Source of the DNA: Amphiura filiformis
Taxonomy: Eukaryota; Echinodermata; Ophiuroidea; Amphilepidida; Amphiuridae
Direction: 5' to 3'
DNA length: 64,000 bases
Assembly (NCBI RefSeq): GCF_039555335.1
Contig: NC_092637.1
Span: 41,556,990-41,620,989 of the forward strand
Part shown: one piece after another, positions 25,181 to 42,027 of the stretch
Numbering within the stretch: position 1 is the stretch's first letter
Layout: each line of letters opens with the position of its first letter
Position numbers and translations under genes: made by a program
The notes under the pieces: model-generated
What the model was told of the DNA's origin: nothing
Database searches by the model: none
What the model saw: only the letters and a program-made list of their open reading frames with translations

Positions 25181-26700
25181 AGTCGTTTTTATAAATAAAT
25201 AAATTAGTATATTTTAATCATGTTGAAAGCTCTGATGACGTTCAAAGACTATACGAATGGCAAATTGTTAAGAACAAAATTTTTAAAAACAAAACAAGAA
25301 ACAGTACCGTTTGCGTGCATCGATTCATTTTGATATATCATATATAGGCCTATATATAGGCCCTATCCCGGGACCAGTATATTGGGCCTACACACAAATA
25401 TTCCCACTCCCTATGCCTACATCTATGCATGCCGAGGTTTACAGGTTGATGGTAGAGTCTTTTGATGAAATAGCCGGTAGGCCTAAATGTTCGAATAGTG
25501 AAATATAGAGATAATGTAATATTCGGACTAAAATAGCCAGAAGGGTTATTTCACTTTAATACCTTGTCATGTAGGCTTTTTTGAGTTATTATCGATATCT
25601 GATGTATTACTAATATTATTTGAGCATTTCATTTCAAAATACTTAGTGGATTATCCGATTTGTGTATAGGCTAGTGTGATAGGATGCATCATTATAACCA
25701 TATAATTTCGGATCGTGCTTGTGTGAAAAACGCACGTACATGAAAGTCAAGTTTGCTTAGCCGAGTGTCATGTCATGATCACGAGTCTTATAGAACCTAC
25801 TTTTAGGCCCGATGCTACTTTTGCCTTTTGAAAGATCTAGCACAATTATCAATAATATTATCATCATATCCTTTGTTTTCAAAAATGCTGATAATTTTTC
25901 ATCTGAACTTTTAAATCTTTTGAGGAGTGTAGTATAGTATAGGGTCATTTGGTGAAAAGCTCAAATCCTCTGACTCTTTCATCAGCATGTTCAGAGGATT
26001 TGAGTCCTTCTTTTAAAGTTTTGAAATGCTAAAAGTCTATAAGTATATCCTTTCCTGTGAGTGAGTCGTTTCTTAAAGGAGCATACGTATTGGAACAAAG
26101 TTGTGCATATTTAGACCATGGTCTAAAACATACTATTTTGGGTTTTTTCAGGGCCATGACATAATTAAGATTGACAGGTTACATCGGCGTTCTGGACCAT
26201 CTCCTCCTCACACTGTGGTGAGTTCCCCAGTCATTGGTTACAGCTCGATATATTATTAGGCCTATATAGCCTAGTACGTACATGCATGGTCATTTGGTGA
26301 AAAGCTCAAATTCTCCAATTCTTTCCTCGAGTGTCCTTCTTTCTTAAGTTTCTTTCCATATTAAGGTCTTCATTTCTTTCTTTTCTTTAATTTCTGTCTT
26401 TGATTATTTTTTAAATTTCTTTTCTTTCTTTCTTAAATTTCTGTTTTTCTTTCTTAAATTTCTTTTTTTTTCTATTTCTCTTTCTTTCTAGTTCTATCTT
26501 TCTTTTTCTCCTTCAATTTGATAATGGTGTGCAACTGTCATGAGCCCGGGGTCAAGAGATGAAGTCATTAAATGTAGGCCTACGATCGTTTTAATGTTTT
26601 TCAACACATGCCTCATGCGGATTTTTGACATTATTTAATGTCTAAACAATGTCAAAGCTTCAACTGGAATCGGTCAACTTAATGTTTGAAATCACCGGAA
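25181..26700. other. Insert interior, left part
   Basis: There is no gene. GGGTCATTTGGTGAAAAGCTC recurs near 25943, 26288 and, in variant form, 26931. A hairpin AAATCCTCTGA / TCAGAGGATTT lies near 25965-26000, and a TTTC-rich tract at 26325-26515. Confidence 0.5.
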
Positions 26701-26719
26701 TAGACAAAAATCTTTCTTG

Positions 26720-26930
26720 TTTAGCATTTAATTAAATGTTTACGAATTGGTCGACAATAACGTGTTTAGTGATATAGCGCCGGTTTTGATTTTATTTTAA
26801 ACTCCAGAATTCGTTATTTTTCCTGTTCACGCGCGCACATAATAAGTCTTCCCTATCTAGGTATATCAAACACTCAGATTTGGAAGCCAGTGGTCCAGTT
26901 CATCGTTTGCACGATCAGGCTGGCATGATA
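26720..26930. repeat. Interspersed repeat with 39-bp hairpin, diverged copy
   Basis: It contains CTTCCCTATCTAGGTATATC and CACTCAGATTTGGAAG (26848-26886), a worn version of the hairpin at 30112-30150. Confidence 0.65.
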
Positions 26931-29900
26931 GGGTCATTTGGTGAAGAGCTAAAAGCATCTGATTCTTTCACCAAGTGAAGACCTGAGCGCAAGAAGACCG
27001 TAAGTCCACTTGGCCCCTCAACATGTATACAAAAAAGTTACGTATAGTTTCTTAGGGTTTTATAATGTTTAATACATGTTCCAGGGTGAAAACATCATGA
27101 AAGGTTGTGAAAGATTTGTTTTGCACCCTGAACATGTATAAAACATTACCAAACTATATACGAAACTATACGAAACTTACGCAACTTACGTGATATAGGT
27201 GCTTTGATTTCTATTTCTGTATTTCAATCTTTTTTCGTGCACATTATTTCCCCTTTTAAACTATATCAGAAAAGGGTATTACAGCACAGCTAAAAGAGAA
27301 TAGTGTGTGTTTTATGAGAAATTGCAAGAACCCCATAAACAAAATGGTTCTTTGGCCTTTGCAAAATCTTTTTCATGTCTATAAATGGTTCTTTCTAGCA
27401 TTACATATAGGCCCTACCACCAAATTCCAAGGCTTATCATATCAAAACTACAATACAAAATACACACCCATCCGCCTTACACAACCCACACACACCCACC
27501 CAATCCTACAAACATACACGCGGTATTATAGATGTTGAGCGCAGAATGCAGAAAAATGCATTTTGAGCTCACCATATAAAGCATCACAAAAGCGTCTCAT
27601 CACATAAACTAACCAGCACACCCCTACTGTACACTCACCCCACACTCGCCACACACCCGCCAAACAAATACTAAACACGCACATAAGCAATCTAGACCTA
27701 CATCATTAATGGATTTTTAAGCGCAGAATGTCGAAAATAAATTTGAGACTTTATAATAATGCCATATGATAACTACCGATATTTAGAGATCACTGTAAAT
27801 GTCATATCACAAAACATGAACGTCTCACCATAACAACTTATATACAACCCTTTTCTTCTTTCTTTTTCTTTCTGCGTTTCTATCGTCTTTGGTGCACTCT
27901 GTTTTTCCCTTTATCCCCAATATAATTATACTTGAAGTATTTCACACACCCAGATTTGGAAAATTTGTTTCATTTTCTTTTTAAAATGCACATAATTATC
28001 ATGATCATTTAGGCCTATATGGTCAAATCACAAGTTTTAAAAGATTGTCAAGTTCAAAATAATATTTATAATGTTCTTTCCTTATTTCTTTTATGAGGCC
28101 TATATATAAAAAAATAAAACCCAAATCACGATAGGCCTATGCAAATGATTGACATATGATTTATAATTATGCTGTATAATTAATCTGTATCTCGTCTGTC
28201 AATCATTGTCAAATCAATGGCGATGTTGATTAAAGGGCCTATTAACATATTTCGGTAAGTCATACAATGTCTATAATACGCCGTGATTAGCCACAAGCCG
28301 AAAACGGGAAGGTCAACTTGGCCATTAATGGTAAATTTTGCATAAATTAAAGGTCGCTAACCCCCTGATTGTCGTTTTTATTTGCAAATTACTGATTTCT
28401 AGCAAACACCACACCTATATTTATTATAATATTAATCACGTACTTATTTATGAAAAAGGGTACAATCTAACTATTCTGACAGTTATTTTGAATATATACC
28501 AATGGATAGGCCTATTCTACATACGGCATTGCGCGGTGCTCCTTTATTAAAAGGGAAATCCCTGTTTGGACACGGTCAACATGGTAGAAGCGCTTATAAA
28601 TCAGGCCTAATTCTTTGTTGAATAATAGTATTTTCACGTCACGAATGCAACATGGCATTCGCCTGTAGGCCTACATAATAACTTTAGAATGTAAATTTGA
28701 TAATAACTACATTATCAATTATCATTTTCACCCGTATAGGCAGGGACAAATTTAGCGGTGGCCCTGCGCCAGTGGATTTTGCATGCGCGTATTTTTTGTG
28801 GGGAGCTTTGGGGCGCCAGCCCCTGGGGTAAAAGCAGGGGCGGCCAAAATGAAGGGCGGCCCAAACAGGGGCGGCATAAACGAAGGGGCGGCAAAAAGAA
28901 TTAGTAAATACAAAAGGGCGGAAAAAATTGATAAAGCATAAATTTTTTTGAAAAAATGGTACTTTAGGCCTACATCAAAATTTGCAGCTTTTAAGGCGAT
29001 AGCACCTGAAAACCACTTTTTCAAACGACCGAGAAAAAAATTGGGTCAACCTTTTCAGGCTGTTGAGGAAGGGCGGCAAAATTTTCTTCAGCCCCCCGGG
29101 GTTGGGCGGCAACGGTACGGAATTGGGCCACTATAACTTCCAACAATGCTGACCCGACGGGCCACTAGATATTTGAGCCTGATATAACAGTTCTCATATG
29201 AGACAAGATATAATCAGTGATTGACATAATTTGACACAGTTTCTGCTCCATTTGTCACCTGTGTGCAATTTATAGTATTTCGTATATTAATTCTTATTCT
29301 TGCATTGCATGGAAATTGGAAATAATTATATGGCCGCTTCCTACAGACCCGTATACATTTTTCAAAGAGGAAAGTTTGAAAGTTAATTCGAGTAGGGTAT
29401 GCAAATGTCTTCCAAATTCTACTAGGTGGACAAATTTTAAATGAAATGGCAGGGATGTTCCTCGGCCATGTTAAAGGTAGGGGGCCAGGTCAAATGTACA
29501 ATTACAAAAATATGGGGTCATTCAGTACACAACCTGAATAAAAATGGGGTCATTCGGTATGAAACTTTGAAAAAGGGATGGTCATTGGGGTAACAAAAAG
29601 TAAAATGGGAGTCATTGAGTACAGGATTGCCAAAAGAGTATCATTAAGTACACCTAAATAAGTGCCAAACTGCGTAAAAAAACTTGGCCACCTTGGAAAT
29701 GTGGAAATCTCATTATTTCTGGAGGAGAACACAAATACCACCTAAATTTGGGAATTAAAAGGGGGTCATTGGGTATAGCAGGAAATAGAAAAAGGGGTCA
29801 TTGAGTGCATGAATTTTTTAAGGGGGTCATTGGGTAATAGGTAGGACCATAACACAAAAAGGGGGTCATTGGGTACAAGCCGGTTTGAAAAAGGGGTCTA

Positions 29901-29984
29901 TCCTGAGGCACATGATGCATATCTGTCATGGAAGTGCCCCCGGGTTTTTTTTTTTTTCATTCTTTCTAAATACTATCCCTATAC
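26931..29984. other. Insert interior, middle part
   Basis: There is no convincing gene. It includes a CA-rich patch (27460-27680), AGGCCTA-rich DNA, GGGCGGC repeats at 28830-29110, and degenerate tandem copies of GGGGTCATTGGGTAC at about 29510-29890. Confidence 0.5.
29510..29890. repeat. Degenerate short tandem repeat GGGGTCATTSRGTA
   Basis: About nine copies of AAAAGGGGTCATT[GC]RGTA at irregular spacing of roughly 30-60 bp, with variable filler between them. Confidence 0.75.
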
Positions 29985-30294
29985 TCCAACATGTTCAGCA
30001 TTCAAACATGTTTACAAAGTGATTGCATTATATAATGCGTTTAGTGATAATATATATATCATTTTAAACTTCATAGCTCGTTATTTTTCCTGTTCACGCG
30101 CCCACATAGGTCTTCCATATCTGGGTATATCAAATACCCAGATTTGGAAGCACAGAAGTTGGTCGTTTTATACCGTGTGCATGGTCAGGCTGTAGACTGT
30201 ATAATAGCATCCTTTAATTAGACAATTAATTAAGATCTTTGTAAAGGGGTGACTTTCTTTTTCAAATAAGAAATAAAATATATTTCTTTCTTAT
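29985..30294. repeat. Interspersed repeat with 39-bp hairpin, copy A
   Basis: It runs from ACATGTTCAGCATTCAAACATG through a near-perfect hairpin (30112-30150: CTTCCATATCTGGGTAT / ATACCCAGATTTGGAAG) to GGGGTGACTTTCTTTTTCAAA. A close copy is at 31603-31905. Confidence 0.8.
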
Positions 30295-30299
30295 TTGTT

Positions 30300-30303
30300 T
30301 TTT

Positions 30304-30343
<40 letters not shown>

Positions 30344-30410
30344 TTTTTCTTTCTTTCTTTCTTTCTTTCTTTCTTTTTCTTTTCTTTCTTTCTTTCTTTC
30401 TTTCTTTCTA
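30300..30410. repeat. CTTT microsatellite
   Basis: About 110 bp of CTTT repeats with two small interruptions. Confidence 0.95.
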
Positions 30411-30415
30411 CACTA

Positions 30416-30580
30416 CAACATGTTCAACATTTAAACATGTTAAAAAAGTGATTGCAATAATGTGTTTAGCGATATATTTTATTTTAAACATCATATAACT
30501 CGTTATTTTTCTTGTTCACGCTCTCACATAGGTCTTCCATATCTGGGTATATCAAATACCCAGATTTGGAAGCATAAAGC
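30416..30580. repeat. Interspersed repeat with 39-bp hairpin, partial copy B
   Basis: It shares the first half of the repeat through the hairpin (30534-30572), then diverges. Confidence 0.75.
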
Positions 30581-30961
30581 ATGATGCAGTCATGTCTACA
30601 GTAGAATTCATCTCGACCTTTGCAGGACTTAACCCCATTAAAAGCTATTAAACCAAGATAACACTCATTGAAACAGCTCAACTGATTAAATCGGATCTTC
30701 TCTGGTTGTGCACAAGTGACTGTTTTCATGTGCGATATCGCAATAAAGCTGGTATTCATAGCTTCAGTTGGGTAACCGATTATAAAGGAAACGAAAGGAA
30801 ACAATGTTATGTGTGGCTTTGTTCACGAAATCAGACAATGGCGTGCTTTTTGTAAACCAGCATTCTTGAAAATGAGCAACATAATGATTTTTTGACTTAA
30901 CACGGTTTGGAAATAATTTCTTCATAATTTTGGTGTTATCTGTCGTTTACATGTCTTTCCT

Positions 30962-31270
30962 AAAACACAAAAGTACGACCCTCTCCAAACACCTAAATTA
31001 GCTAAAAATTTAGGACATGTTACAAAACTATATTGTCTAGAATTTTAGAAGAGTACTTTTAATATTGGCCGGTTATTTTTCACACAGCGACGTTAACTAG
31101 GCAATGTACTATTACCTATAACATTAACTAAAACACCAAAGTACGAATATTTCCAAACATCTAAATTAGCTAAAATTTAGGACATGTTAAAAACTATATT
31201 TTCTAGAACTTTAGAAGAGTACTTTTAATATTGGCCGGTTATTTTCACACAGCGACGTTAACTAGTCATA
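30962..31270. repeat. 167-bp tandem duplication
   Basis: AAAACAC[CA]AAAGTACGA begins at 30962 and 31129. Both copies include AATATTGGCCGGTTATTTT and CACACAGCGACGTTAACTAG, and they differ by a few substitutions and indels. Confidence 0.9.
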
Positions 31271-31602
31271 TCCCCATACTGTTAACATAGGGCTATTTGT
31301 AGAGGTCACTCGTCAATGGGAAAGAGCACTGTGTATTGTGTATAGGAAAACGGACAGTAACTGCAGTATGGTGGGTCGTTTTATGCCGTGTGTAGACCAG
31401 GCTGTATACTGCATGCCCTATAATAGCATCCATAAGGGGATGACTTTATTTTTCAAATAAAAATATATTTCTTTCTTATTTATTTTCTCTCTTTCAGTGA
31501 CTTTCTTTTACTTTTAGTCCACATTTTTAACAAAACATTGCTTTGTCTTTTTGGTGTTTTTTTTTTCTTTCTCTTTAAATACTATCCTTCAATATACTCA
31601 AA

Positions 31603-31905
31603 CATGTTCAGCATTCAAACATGTTTACAAAGTGATTGCATTATATAATGCGTTTAGTGATAATATATATATTTCATTTTAAACTTCATAACTCGTTATT
31701 TTTCCTGTTCACGCGCCCACATAGGTCTTCCATATCTGGGTATATCAAATACCCAGATTTGGAAGCACAGAAGTTGGTCGTTTTATGCCGTGGGCATGGT
31801 CAGGCTGTAGACTGTACAATAGCATCGTTTAATTAGATAATTAATTAAGATCTTTGTAAAGGGGTGACTTTCTTTTTCAAATTAGAAAATTAAATTATAT
31901 TTCTT
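31603..31905. repeat. Interspersed repeat with 39-bp hairpin, copy C
   Basis: Nearly identical to copy A at 29985-30294, including the hairpin at 31727-31765. Confidence 0.85.
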
Positions 31906-32059
31906 TCTTATTTGTTTTCTCTCTTTCAGTGACTTTCTTTTAATTGTATTCCATGTTTTAACAAAACATTGTTTTGTCTTTTTTAGCATGGATGTTATGA
32001 GTTATTGTATAATATTAAACAGTTTTGAACTGATTTTCTTTCTTTCATTTGTTTTTCTT

Positions 32060-32205
32060 CCTTTCTTTTCATCTAAAATCGGACTAATTATTATATTTTC
32101 AAGGGCGGATTCGTTTGTTTCCTTTCTTTTCATCTAAAATCGGGCTAATTATTATATTTTGAAGGGCGGATTTGTTTGTTTCCTTTCTTTTCATCTAAAA
32201 TCGGG
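32060..32205. repeat. 61-bp tandem repeat, 2.4 copies
   Basis: CCTTTCTTTTCATCTAAAAT begins at 32060, 32121 and 32182. Confidence 0.9.
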
Positions 32206-32998
32206 ATATCGAAAAGACTGAATGGACAGGAAACCCATCTTTTTTTTTTTATTCCTCAAGTTTCTTTTTTTTCTTCCTTCCTTCTTTTTTTTTCTTAGTA
32301 CTATAAGCACTATCCCTCAATATACTCAAACATGTTAAACATTCAAGTTTAGTGATATAGGGGCTTAGAAATGTGATTTCATTTTGAACTTTTTTTTAAT
32401 CTTTCGACAGCCATGGTGTTACCGTGTTACTGTCTATGATTTATTAAACATTTTCATACAAAAGAAAGGTGGCTGATTTTAATTTTTTTTTATCAATGAT
32501 AAGAATCTGGTTAAATTATAGAATCCATTGATTTTATATATATTATACAGATTCCATTGATTAATAATAGCACCCCGGTGAATGATTAATACCAAAGAAT
32601 TCAATATCCTAGCCATTCAGCTATTGTTCCTATTATATAACGTGACATTGCGCTAATCACCTTGTCAAGTGGACAAATGTTATGGTATCCTTTCCTGTAT
32701 TGTTTATCATTAATTTATTATTATAACCAATATAGTTCCCCAAAAAGGTACTTATTTTGTTAGATGAACAACTAAGTAAATAATAATAAATCAATAAATG
32801 ATCAAATATGTTATGATAGTAAATAAATAAACAGCCTATAAATAGATAAAAGATACATTATAAATACATAAGTAACAGAAGAAAGAGAATAATAATATAA
32901 ACAAATTAAATTCTCCAATGTGACTTTTATTATAATACAAATAGGCCGGCTTATATCAATAATAAAACCACAGTATATTTATAATAATATTAATAACA
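32206..32998. other. AT-rich insert interior, right part
   Basis: No gene or clear repeat beyond homopolymer-rich stretches. Confidence 0.5.
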
Positions 32999-33081
32999 CT
33001 AATAATAATAATAATAATATAATAAGAATAATAAGAATAATAAAAATAATAACAACAATAATAATAATAAATAATAATAAC

Positions 33082-33133
<52 letters not shown>

Positions 33134-33160
33134 TAATAATAATAATAATAATAATAATAT
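32999..33160. repeat. AAT/TAA microsatellite
   Basis: About 160 bp of TAA-type repeats with occasional C or G interruptions. Confidence 0.95.
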
Positions 33161-33235
33161 ACAATTCTGATGATAGAAAGCAAAATTAAATCTCAGAGCA
33201 ATAATTTCCTCCGTTTTGACAGTTGTACCGTCCGT

Positions 33236-33520
33236 GATCATGATGCTCATTTCAAGGAAATTCCTTCATGCTTTGCAAGGAAATTCCTAGTTTGCAGGCT
33301 GCTCAAACTCGGAAATTCGGCTGTTTGAGCATGCGCATATCAAAGAAATTCCCAGTTTGCGCACGCTGCTCAAAAATCGGAAGTTCGGCTGCGCAAACTA
33401 GGGAATTCGTTCAAATGCGCATCTTAATTAATTACGTGCGCAAAGTCGAGATATCACTGAAATGAGCATGCTCAAAGTCGGGAAATCCGTACTATGCGCA
33501 TGCGCAAAACGGTGCGTCCT
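33236..33520. repeat. Right-end hairpin cluster of the 8.66 kb insert
   Basis: GGAAATTCCTAGTTTGC, GCTCAAACTCGGAAATTC and GCGCAAACTAGGGAATTC alternate and can pair with one another. They are the same motif family as the left end. Confidence 0.8.
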
Positions 33521-33556
33521 TTCTTGATATCCGGGGTCTCACATAGCTCATAAATG

Positions 33557-34095
33557 TGCATAATCTTATTTTACACTTTGCGACTATGCATCGGTTTATT
33601 TTCGCTAATGACAGAACGGATTGGTCGTGCATGTATTAAAATAACACCTATGTGACCCAACATTTTCATGATGTTTGCCCTGTCAAACAAAACTGTTACA
33701 TACTCCCTTCACCATAATAAAAAACACGAGTTTATTCAACCAGAGGAACTTTAAATTGTTTTCAAATCCATGCGCTATGCTACATTTAGAGTTCCCAAAG
33801 GAGATGGTATAAAACACAACATGTATCTCCCCATCATCCCATCCGACAACTATTCTAGTATGGAACTTTTGATTTTATAAGCACAACATTGACATGTGTG
33901 TACTTTCAGAAATGTAATAGCCTAGTATAATAAGTGATTTTTCAAATTCCATGCCGTCTTACCGCCTTGTTCTACCATATTGCTATATTTATCTGTATTA
34001 TTTGTTTACTTTACTTGATTTTCTATTTACTCTATTTTTCTATTTACTTTATGTCTATTACTTTACTAACACATTGTCATCTCTCAAGTTGTGGT
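33557..34095 (-). other. H1-H3 spacer, unit 2, right part
   Basis: Ordinary spacer sequence resumes at TGCATAATCTTATTTTACAC and runs to the H3 stem-loop. No gene. Confidence 0.8.
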
Positions 34096-34111
34096 GGCTC
34101 TGAAAAGAGCC
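34096..34111 (-). terminator. Histone 3' stem-loop of H3, unit 2
   Basis: Consensus stem-loop and ACCA. The downstream element is shortened (CAACTTGAGAGATGAC), because the A-run before GAGAGATG is lost. Confidence 0.92.
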
Positions 34112-34137
34112 GTTTGAATTTTGAAGAGTTTTTCCGC

Positions 34138-34872
<735 letters not shown>

Positions 34873-34888
34873 GGCTCTGAAAAGAGCC
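34873..34888 (-). terminator. Histone 3' stem-loop of H4, unit 2
   Basis: Consensus stem-loop and ACCA, with TTCCAAAAAGAGAAATG downstream. Confidence 0.95.
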
Positions 34889-34921
34889 GTTTGTTTTTAG
34901 GGAAGCGGTAGTTTCTTGAGT

Positions 34922-35944
<1,023 letters not shown>

Positions 35945-35960
35945 GGCTCTGAAAAGAGCC
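35945..35960 (-). terminator. Histone 3' stem-loop of H2B, unit 3
   Basis: Consensus stem-loop and ACCA; it follows a frameshifted H2B. Confidence 0.95.
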
Positions 35961-35983
35961 GTTTGTTTTTATGTAAAGCACAT

Positions 35984-37490
<1,507 letters not shown>

Positions 37491-37519
37491 ACTTCTGTCA
37501 TTTTCCCCCATAAACAAAC

Positions 37520-37535
37520 GGCTCTTTTCAGAGCC
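37520..37535 (+). terminator. Histone 3' stem-loop of H2A, unit 3
   Basis: Consensus stem-loop and ACCA. The downstream element is slightly shorter (CCCAAAAAGAGATG). Confidence 0.95.
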
Positions 37536-38035
37536 ACCAAAACTCCCAAAAAGAGATGATTGTGTTGTATACAAGATATAAATAAATATTAAGATAGTTA
37601 AAGTAAGGTCTTTAATACTATAAGTAATAACTAGTCTTTATAAATAAATAAACAAACATTACTATTATATTACGCGCGTCACACTATAAAGTTAATAATG
37701 CCTATCGGTATTGTGATTTTGTATCTAGTGTTGTTTGAACATGACTGTATCATATAGCAATTTGTGTTCAGTATGAAGAAATCAAGTATTTGCCACATAG
37801 TTGTTGTCATTTTATTTACACTCTCCTTTTTACACATTCAGCGTCCGTCATTTTAGCTACTTACAATATTTTGCAAGACGAATGAAGCTAAACACTTTCA
37901 TTTCATTTTTTCCCCCTGTCCTAATAATTACATATTGTTTACATATTGACTGACATTCATTTAATCTACGTTTGTTTTTATTACTACAGTGCTTTGACAC
38001 TTAAAGGACCATTATCTCATTTTGGAAAATGTGGT
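37536..38035. other. H2A-H1 convergent spacer, unit 3
   Basis: AT-rich, no gene. Confidence 0.7.
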
Positions 38036-38051
38036 GGCTCTGAAAAGAGCC
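38036..38051 (-). terminator. Histone 3' stem-loop of H1, unit 3
   Basis: Consensus stem-loop and ACCA. Confidence 0.95.
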
Positions 38052-38081
38052 GTTTGTTTTTGACACTGCGGTGACACAGGT

Positions 38082-38699
38082 TTACTTCTTCTTGGGTGCT
38101 GTCTTCTTTGTCTTCGTGGCAGTCTTCTTCTTAACAGGTGTTTTCTTTGCTGGCTTCTTTGTCGCTGCTTTCTTCGCTGGCTTTGCAGTCTTCTTTGGTG
38201 TGACTTTCTTAGCGGCTTTCTTTGTAGACTTCTTCTTCGTTGTCGTCTTCTTGACAGTCTTCTTTGTTGCTGCTGTCTTCTTTGCCTTTGCTGCCTCCTT
38301 CTTTGCCTTCAGCTTAGCTGCTTTCTTGACCTTTGCTGCCTCTCTTTTCTCCTTCTTCTTTTCGGCGGCTGCCTTCTTGCGTGCTGCTGCTTTAGCCTTA
38401 ATCGCCTTTTCCTTTTCTGCGTCAGCTTTCTTGGTTCCCAGTTTGAAAGAACCACTGGCTCCCTGTCCTTTTACCTGGACCAGGCTGCCCTTGGTTACAC
38501 AAGACTTCAAGGCTTTGTTGATGTGCGAGTTCAGCTTCTCAATGTCGCACTTGTAGTTTGCAGCGATGTATTTCTTGATGGCTGAAACAGACGACCCTTT
38601 CTTTTCTTTCAGAGCACCGACGGCGGCGACGACCATGTCAGGACATGGTGGATGAGCACGGGGCTTAGCGACCTTCTTGGTTTTCTGAGCAGTAGCCAT
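38082..38699 (-). CDS. Linker histone H1, unit 3
   Basis: Intact, 205 residues, same protein as unit 1. Confidence 0.97.
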   Translation of the reverse strand: MATAQKTKKVAKPRAHPPCPDMVVAAVGALKEKKGSSVSAIKKYIAANYKCDIEKLNSHINKALKSCVTKGSLVQVKGQGASGSFKLGTKKADAEKEKAIKAKAAARKKAAAEKKKEKREAAKVKKAAKLKAKKEAAKAKKTAATKKTVKKTTTKKKSTKKAAKKVTPKKTAKPAKKAATKKPAKKTPVKKKTATKTKKTAPKKK

Positions 38700-39497
38700 G
38701 GTTGACGATATGAGTATCTTGCACGTTTTTCAACTAGTGAAACAACAGTAATAAAGTACACGCTGTTGCGATGCGACTTCTATATCATCATTGCGGACGT
38801 GCGTGAAATCGCCGGATTCGTGATCTCGTGCAGCGCCATTTTTGGTTCATTTCCCCACAAGCTGTGCTTGATGTCAAGCCAAAAAATGCAATTTCTACAC
38901 AAATAAACCTTTCAGATTACTTTCAAATGACGGATACGTTTAGAGATAAATGTGCACAATCTTATTTTACACTTTGCGACTATGCATCGGTTTATTTTCG
39001 CTAATGACAGAACGGATTGGTCGTGCATGTATTAAAATAACACCTATGTGACCCAACATTTTCATGATGTTTGCCCTGTCAAACAAAACTGTTACATACT
39101 CCTTCACCATAATAAAAACACGAGTTTATTCAACCAGAGGAACTTTAAATTGTTTTCAAATCCATGCGCTATGCTACATTTAGAGTTCCCAAAGGAGATG
39201 GTATAAAACACAACATGTATCTCCCCATCATCCCATCCGACAACTATTCTAGTATGGAACTTTTGATTTTATAAGCACAACATTGACATGTGTGTACTTT
39301 CAGAAATGTAATAGGCCTAGTATAATAAGTGATTTTTCAAATTCCATGCCGTCTTACCGCCTTGTTCTACCATATTGCTATATTTATCTGTATTATTTGT
39401 TTACTTTACTTGATTTTCTATTTACTCTATTTTTCTATTTACTTTATGTCTATTACTTTACTAACACATTGTCATCTCTCTTTTTTGAAGTTGTGGT
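38700..39497 (-). promoter_or_regulatory. H1 promoter and H1-H3 spacer, unit 3
   Basis: The shared H1/H4 motif is at 38790-38808. The spacer is uninterrupted and shows the empty ATAAATG site near 38947. Confidence 0.85.
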
Positions 39498-39513
39498 GGC
39501 TCTGAAAAGAGCC
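39498..39513 (-). terminator. Histone 3' stem-loop of H3, unit 3
   Basis: Consensus stem-loop, ACCA and CAAAAAAGAGAGATG. Confidence 0.95.
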
Positions 39514-39539
39514 GTTTGAATTTTGAAGAGTTTTTCCGC

Positions 39540-40556
<1,017 letters not shown>

Positions 40557-40572
40557 GGCTCTGAAAAGAGCC
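40557..40572 (-). terminator. Histone 3' stem-loop of H4, unit 3
   Basis: Consensus stem-loop, ACCA and CCAAAAAGAGAAATG. Confidence 0.95.
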
Positions 40573-40605
40573 GTTTGTTTTTAGGGAAGCGGTAGTTTCT
40601 TGAGT

Positions 40606-41617
<1,012 letters not shown>

Positions 41618-41633
41618 GGCTCTGAAAAGAGCC
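41618..41633 (-). terminator. Histone 3' stem-loop of H2B, unit 4
   Basis: Consensus stem-loop and ACCA. Confidence 0.95.
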
Positions 41634-41655
41634 GTTTGTTTTATGTAAAGCACAT

Positions 41656-42027
41656 TTACTTGGAGGTTGTATATTTGGTGACAGCCTTTGTGCCTTCGCT
41701 GACAGCGTGTTTGGCCAGCTCTCCAGGTAGAAGAAGGCGGACAGCGGTCTGTACCTCTCGGCTGCTGATCGTGGATTTCTTGTTGTAATTAGCTAGGCGA
41801 GAAGCTTCCCCGGCGATGCGCTCGAAGATGTCGTTGACGAAACTGTTCATGATGCTCATGGCACGGCTTGATATACCAGTGTCTGGATGAACCTGCTTCA
41901 ACACCTTGTAGATGTAGATACCGTAGCTTTCCTTTCTGCGCCTACGTCTTTTACCAGCAACCCCGGCTGGGCGACCCCGAGCCTTTCCTGCTTTCTTCGC
42001 ACCTTTACCACTTGCTTTGGGAGACAT
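41656..42027 (-). CDS. Histone H2B, unit 4
   Basis: Intact, 123 residues, same protein as unit 1. Its divergent partner H2A is the damaged copy with a LINE in its leader. Confidence 0.98.
   Translation of the reverse strand: MSPKASGKGAKKAGKARGRPAGVAGKRRRRRKESYGIYIYKVLKQVHPDTGISSRAMSIMNSFVNDIFERIAGEASRLANYNKKSTISSREVQTAVRLLLPGELAKHAVSEGTKAVTKYTTSK

Larger units (their letters stand above)
24894..33549. mobile_element. 8.66 kb insert with hairpin-rich ends, class unknown
   Basis: It interrupts the H1-H3 spacer of unit 2. ATAAATG is present once at this place in other units but on both sides here (24887-24893 and 33550-33556), which looks like a 7-bp target duplication. Both ends, about 250-300 bp each, are packed with GTTTGCGCA, GCTCAAACTC and GGAAATTC-like motifs that form hairpins. 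I see no transposase or other protein in it. The interior is a patchwork of repeats. It could be one large non-autonomous DNA transposon or a nest of several insertions. Confidence 0.6.

Noticed and set aside
28830-29110. G-quadruplex cluster in GGGCGGC repeats
   Set aside because: G-runs are spaced widely by A-rich filler. Nothing beyond composition supports a structure.
30295-30498. Frame of repeated FLSFFLSFFLS
   Set aside because: It is a translation of the CTTT microsatellite.
32920-33189. Poly-Asn and poly-Ile/Tyr/Leu frames
   Set aside because: They are translations of the AAT microsatellite.
24894-33549. The insert as a Helitron or a hAT element
   Set aside because: There is a 7-bp flanking duplication, no CTRR end with terminal hairpin, no insertion between A and T without duplication, and no 8-bp duplication with CAGGG-type ends.
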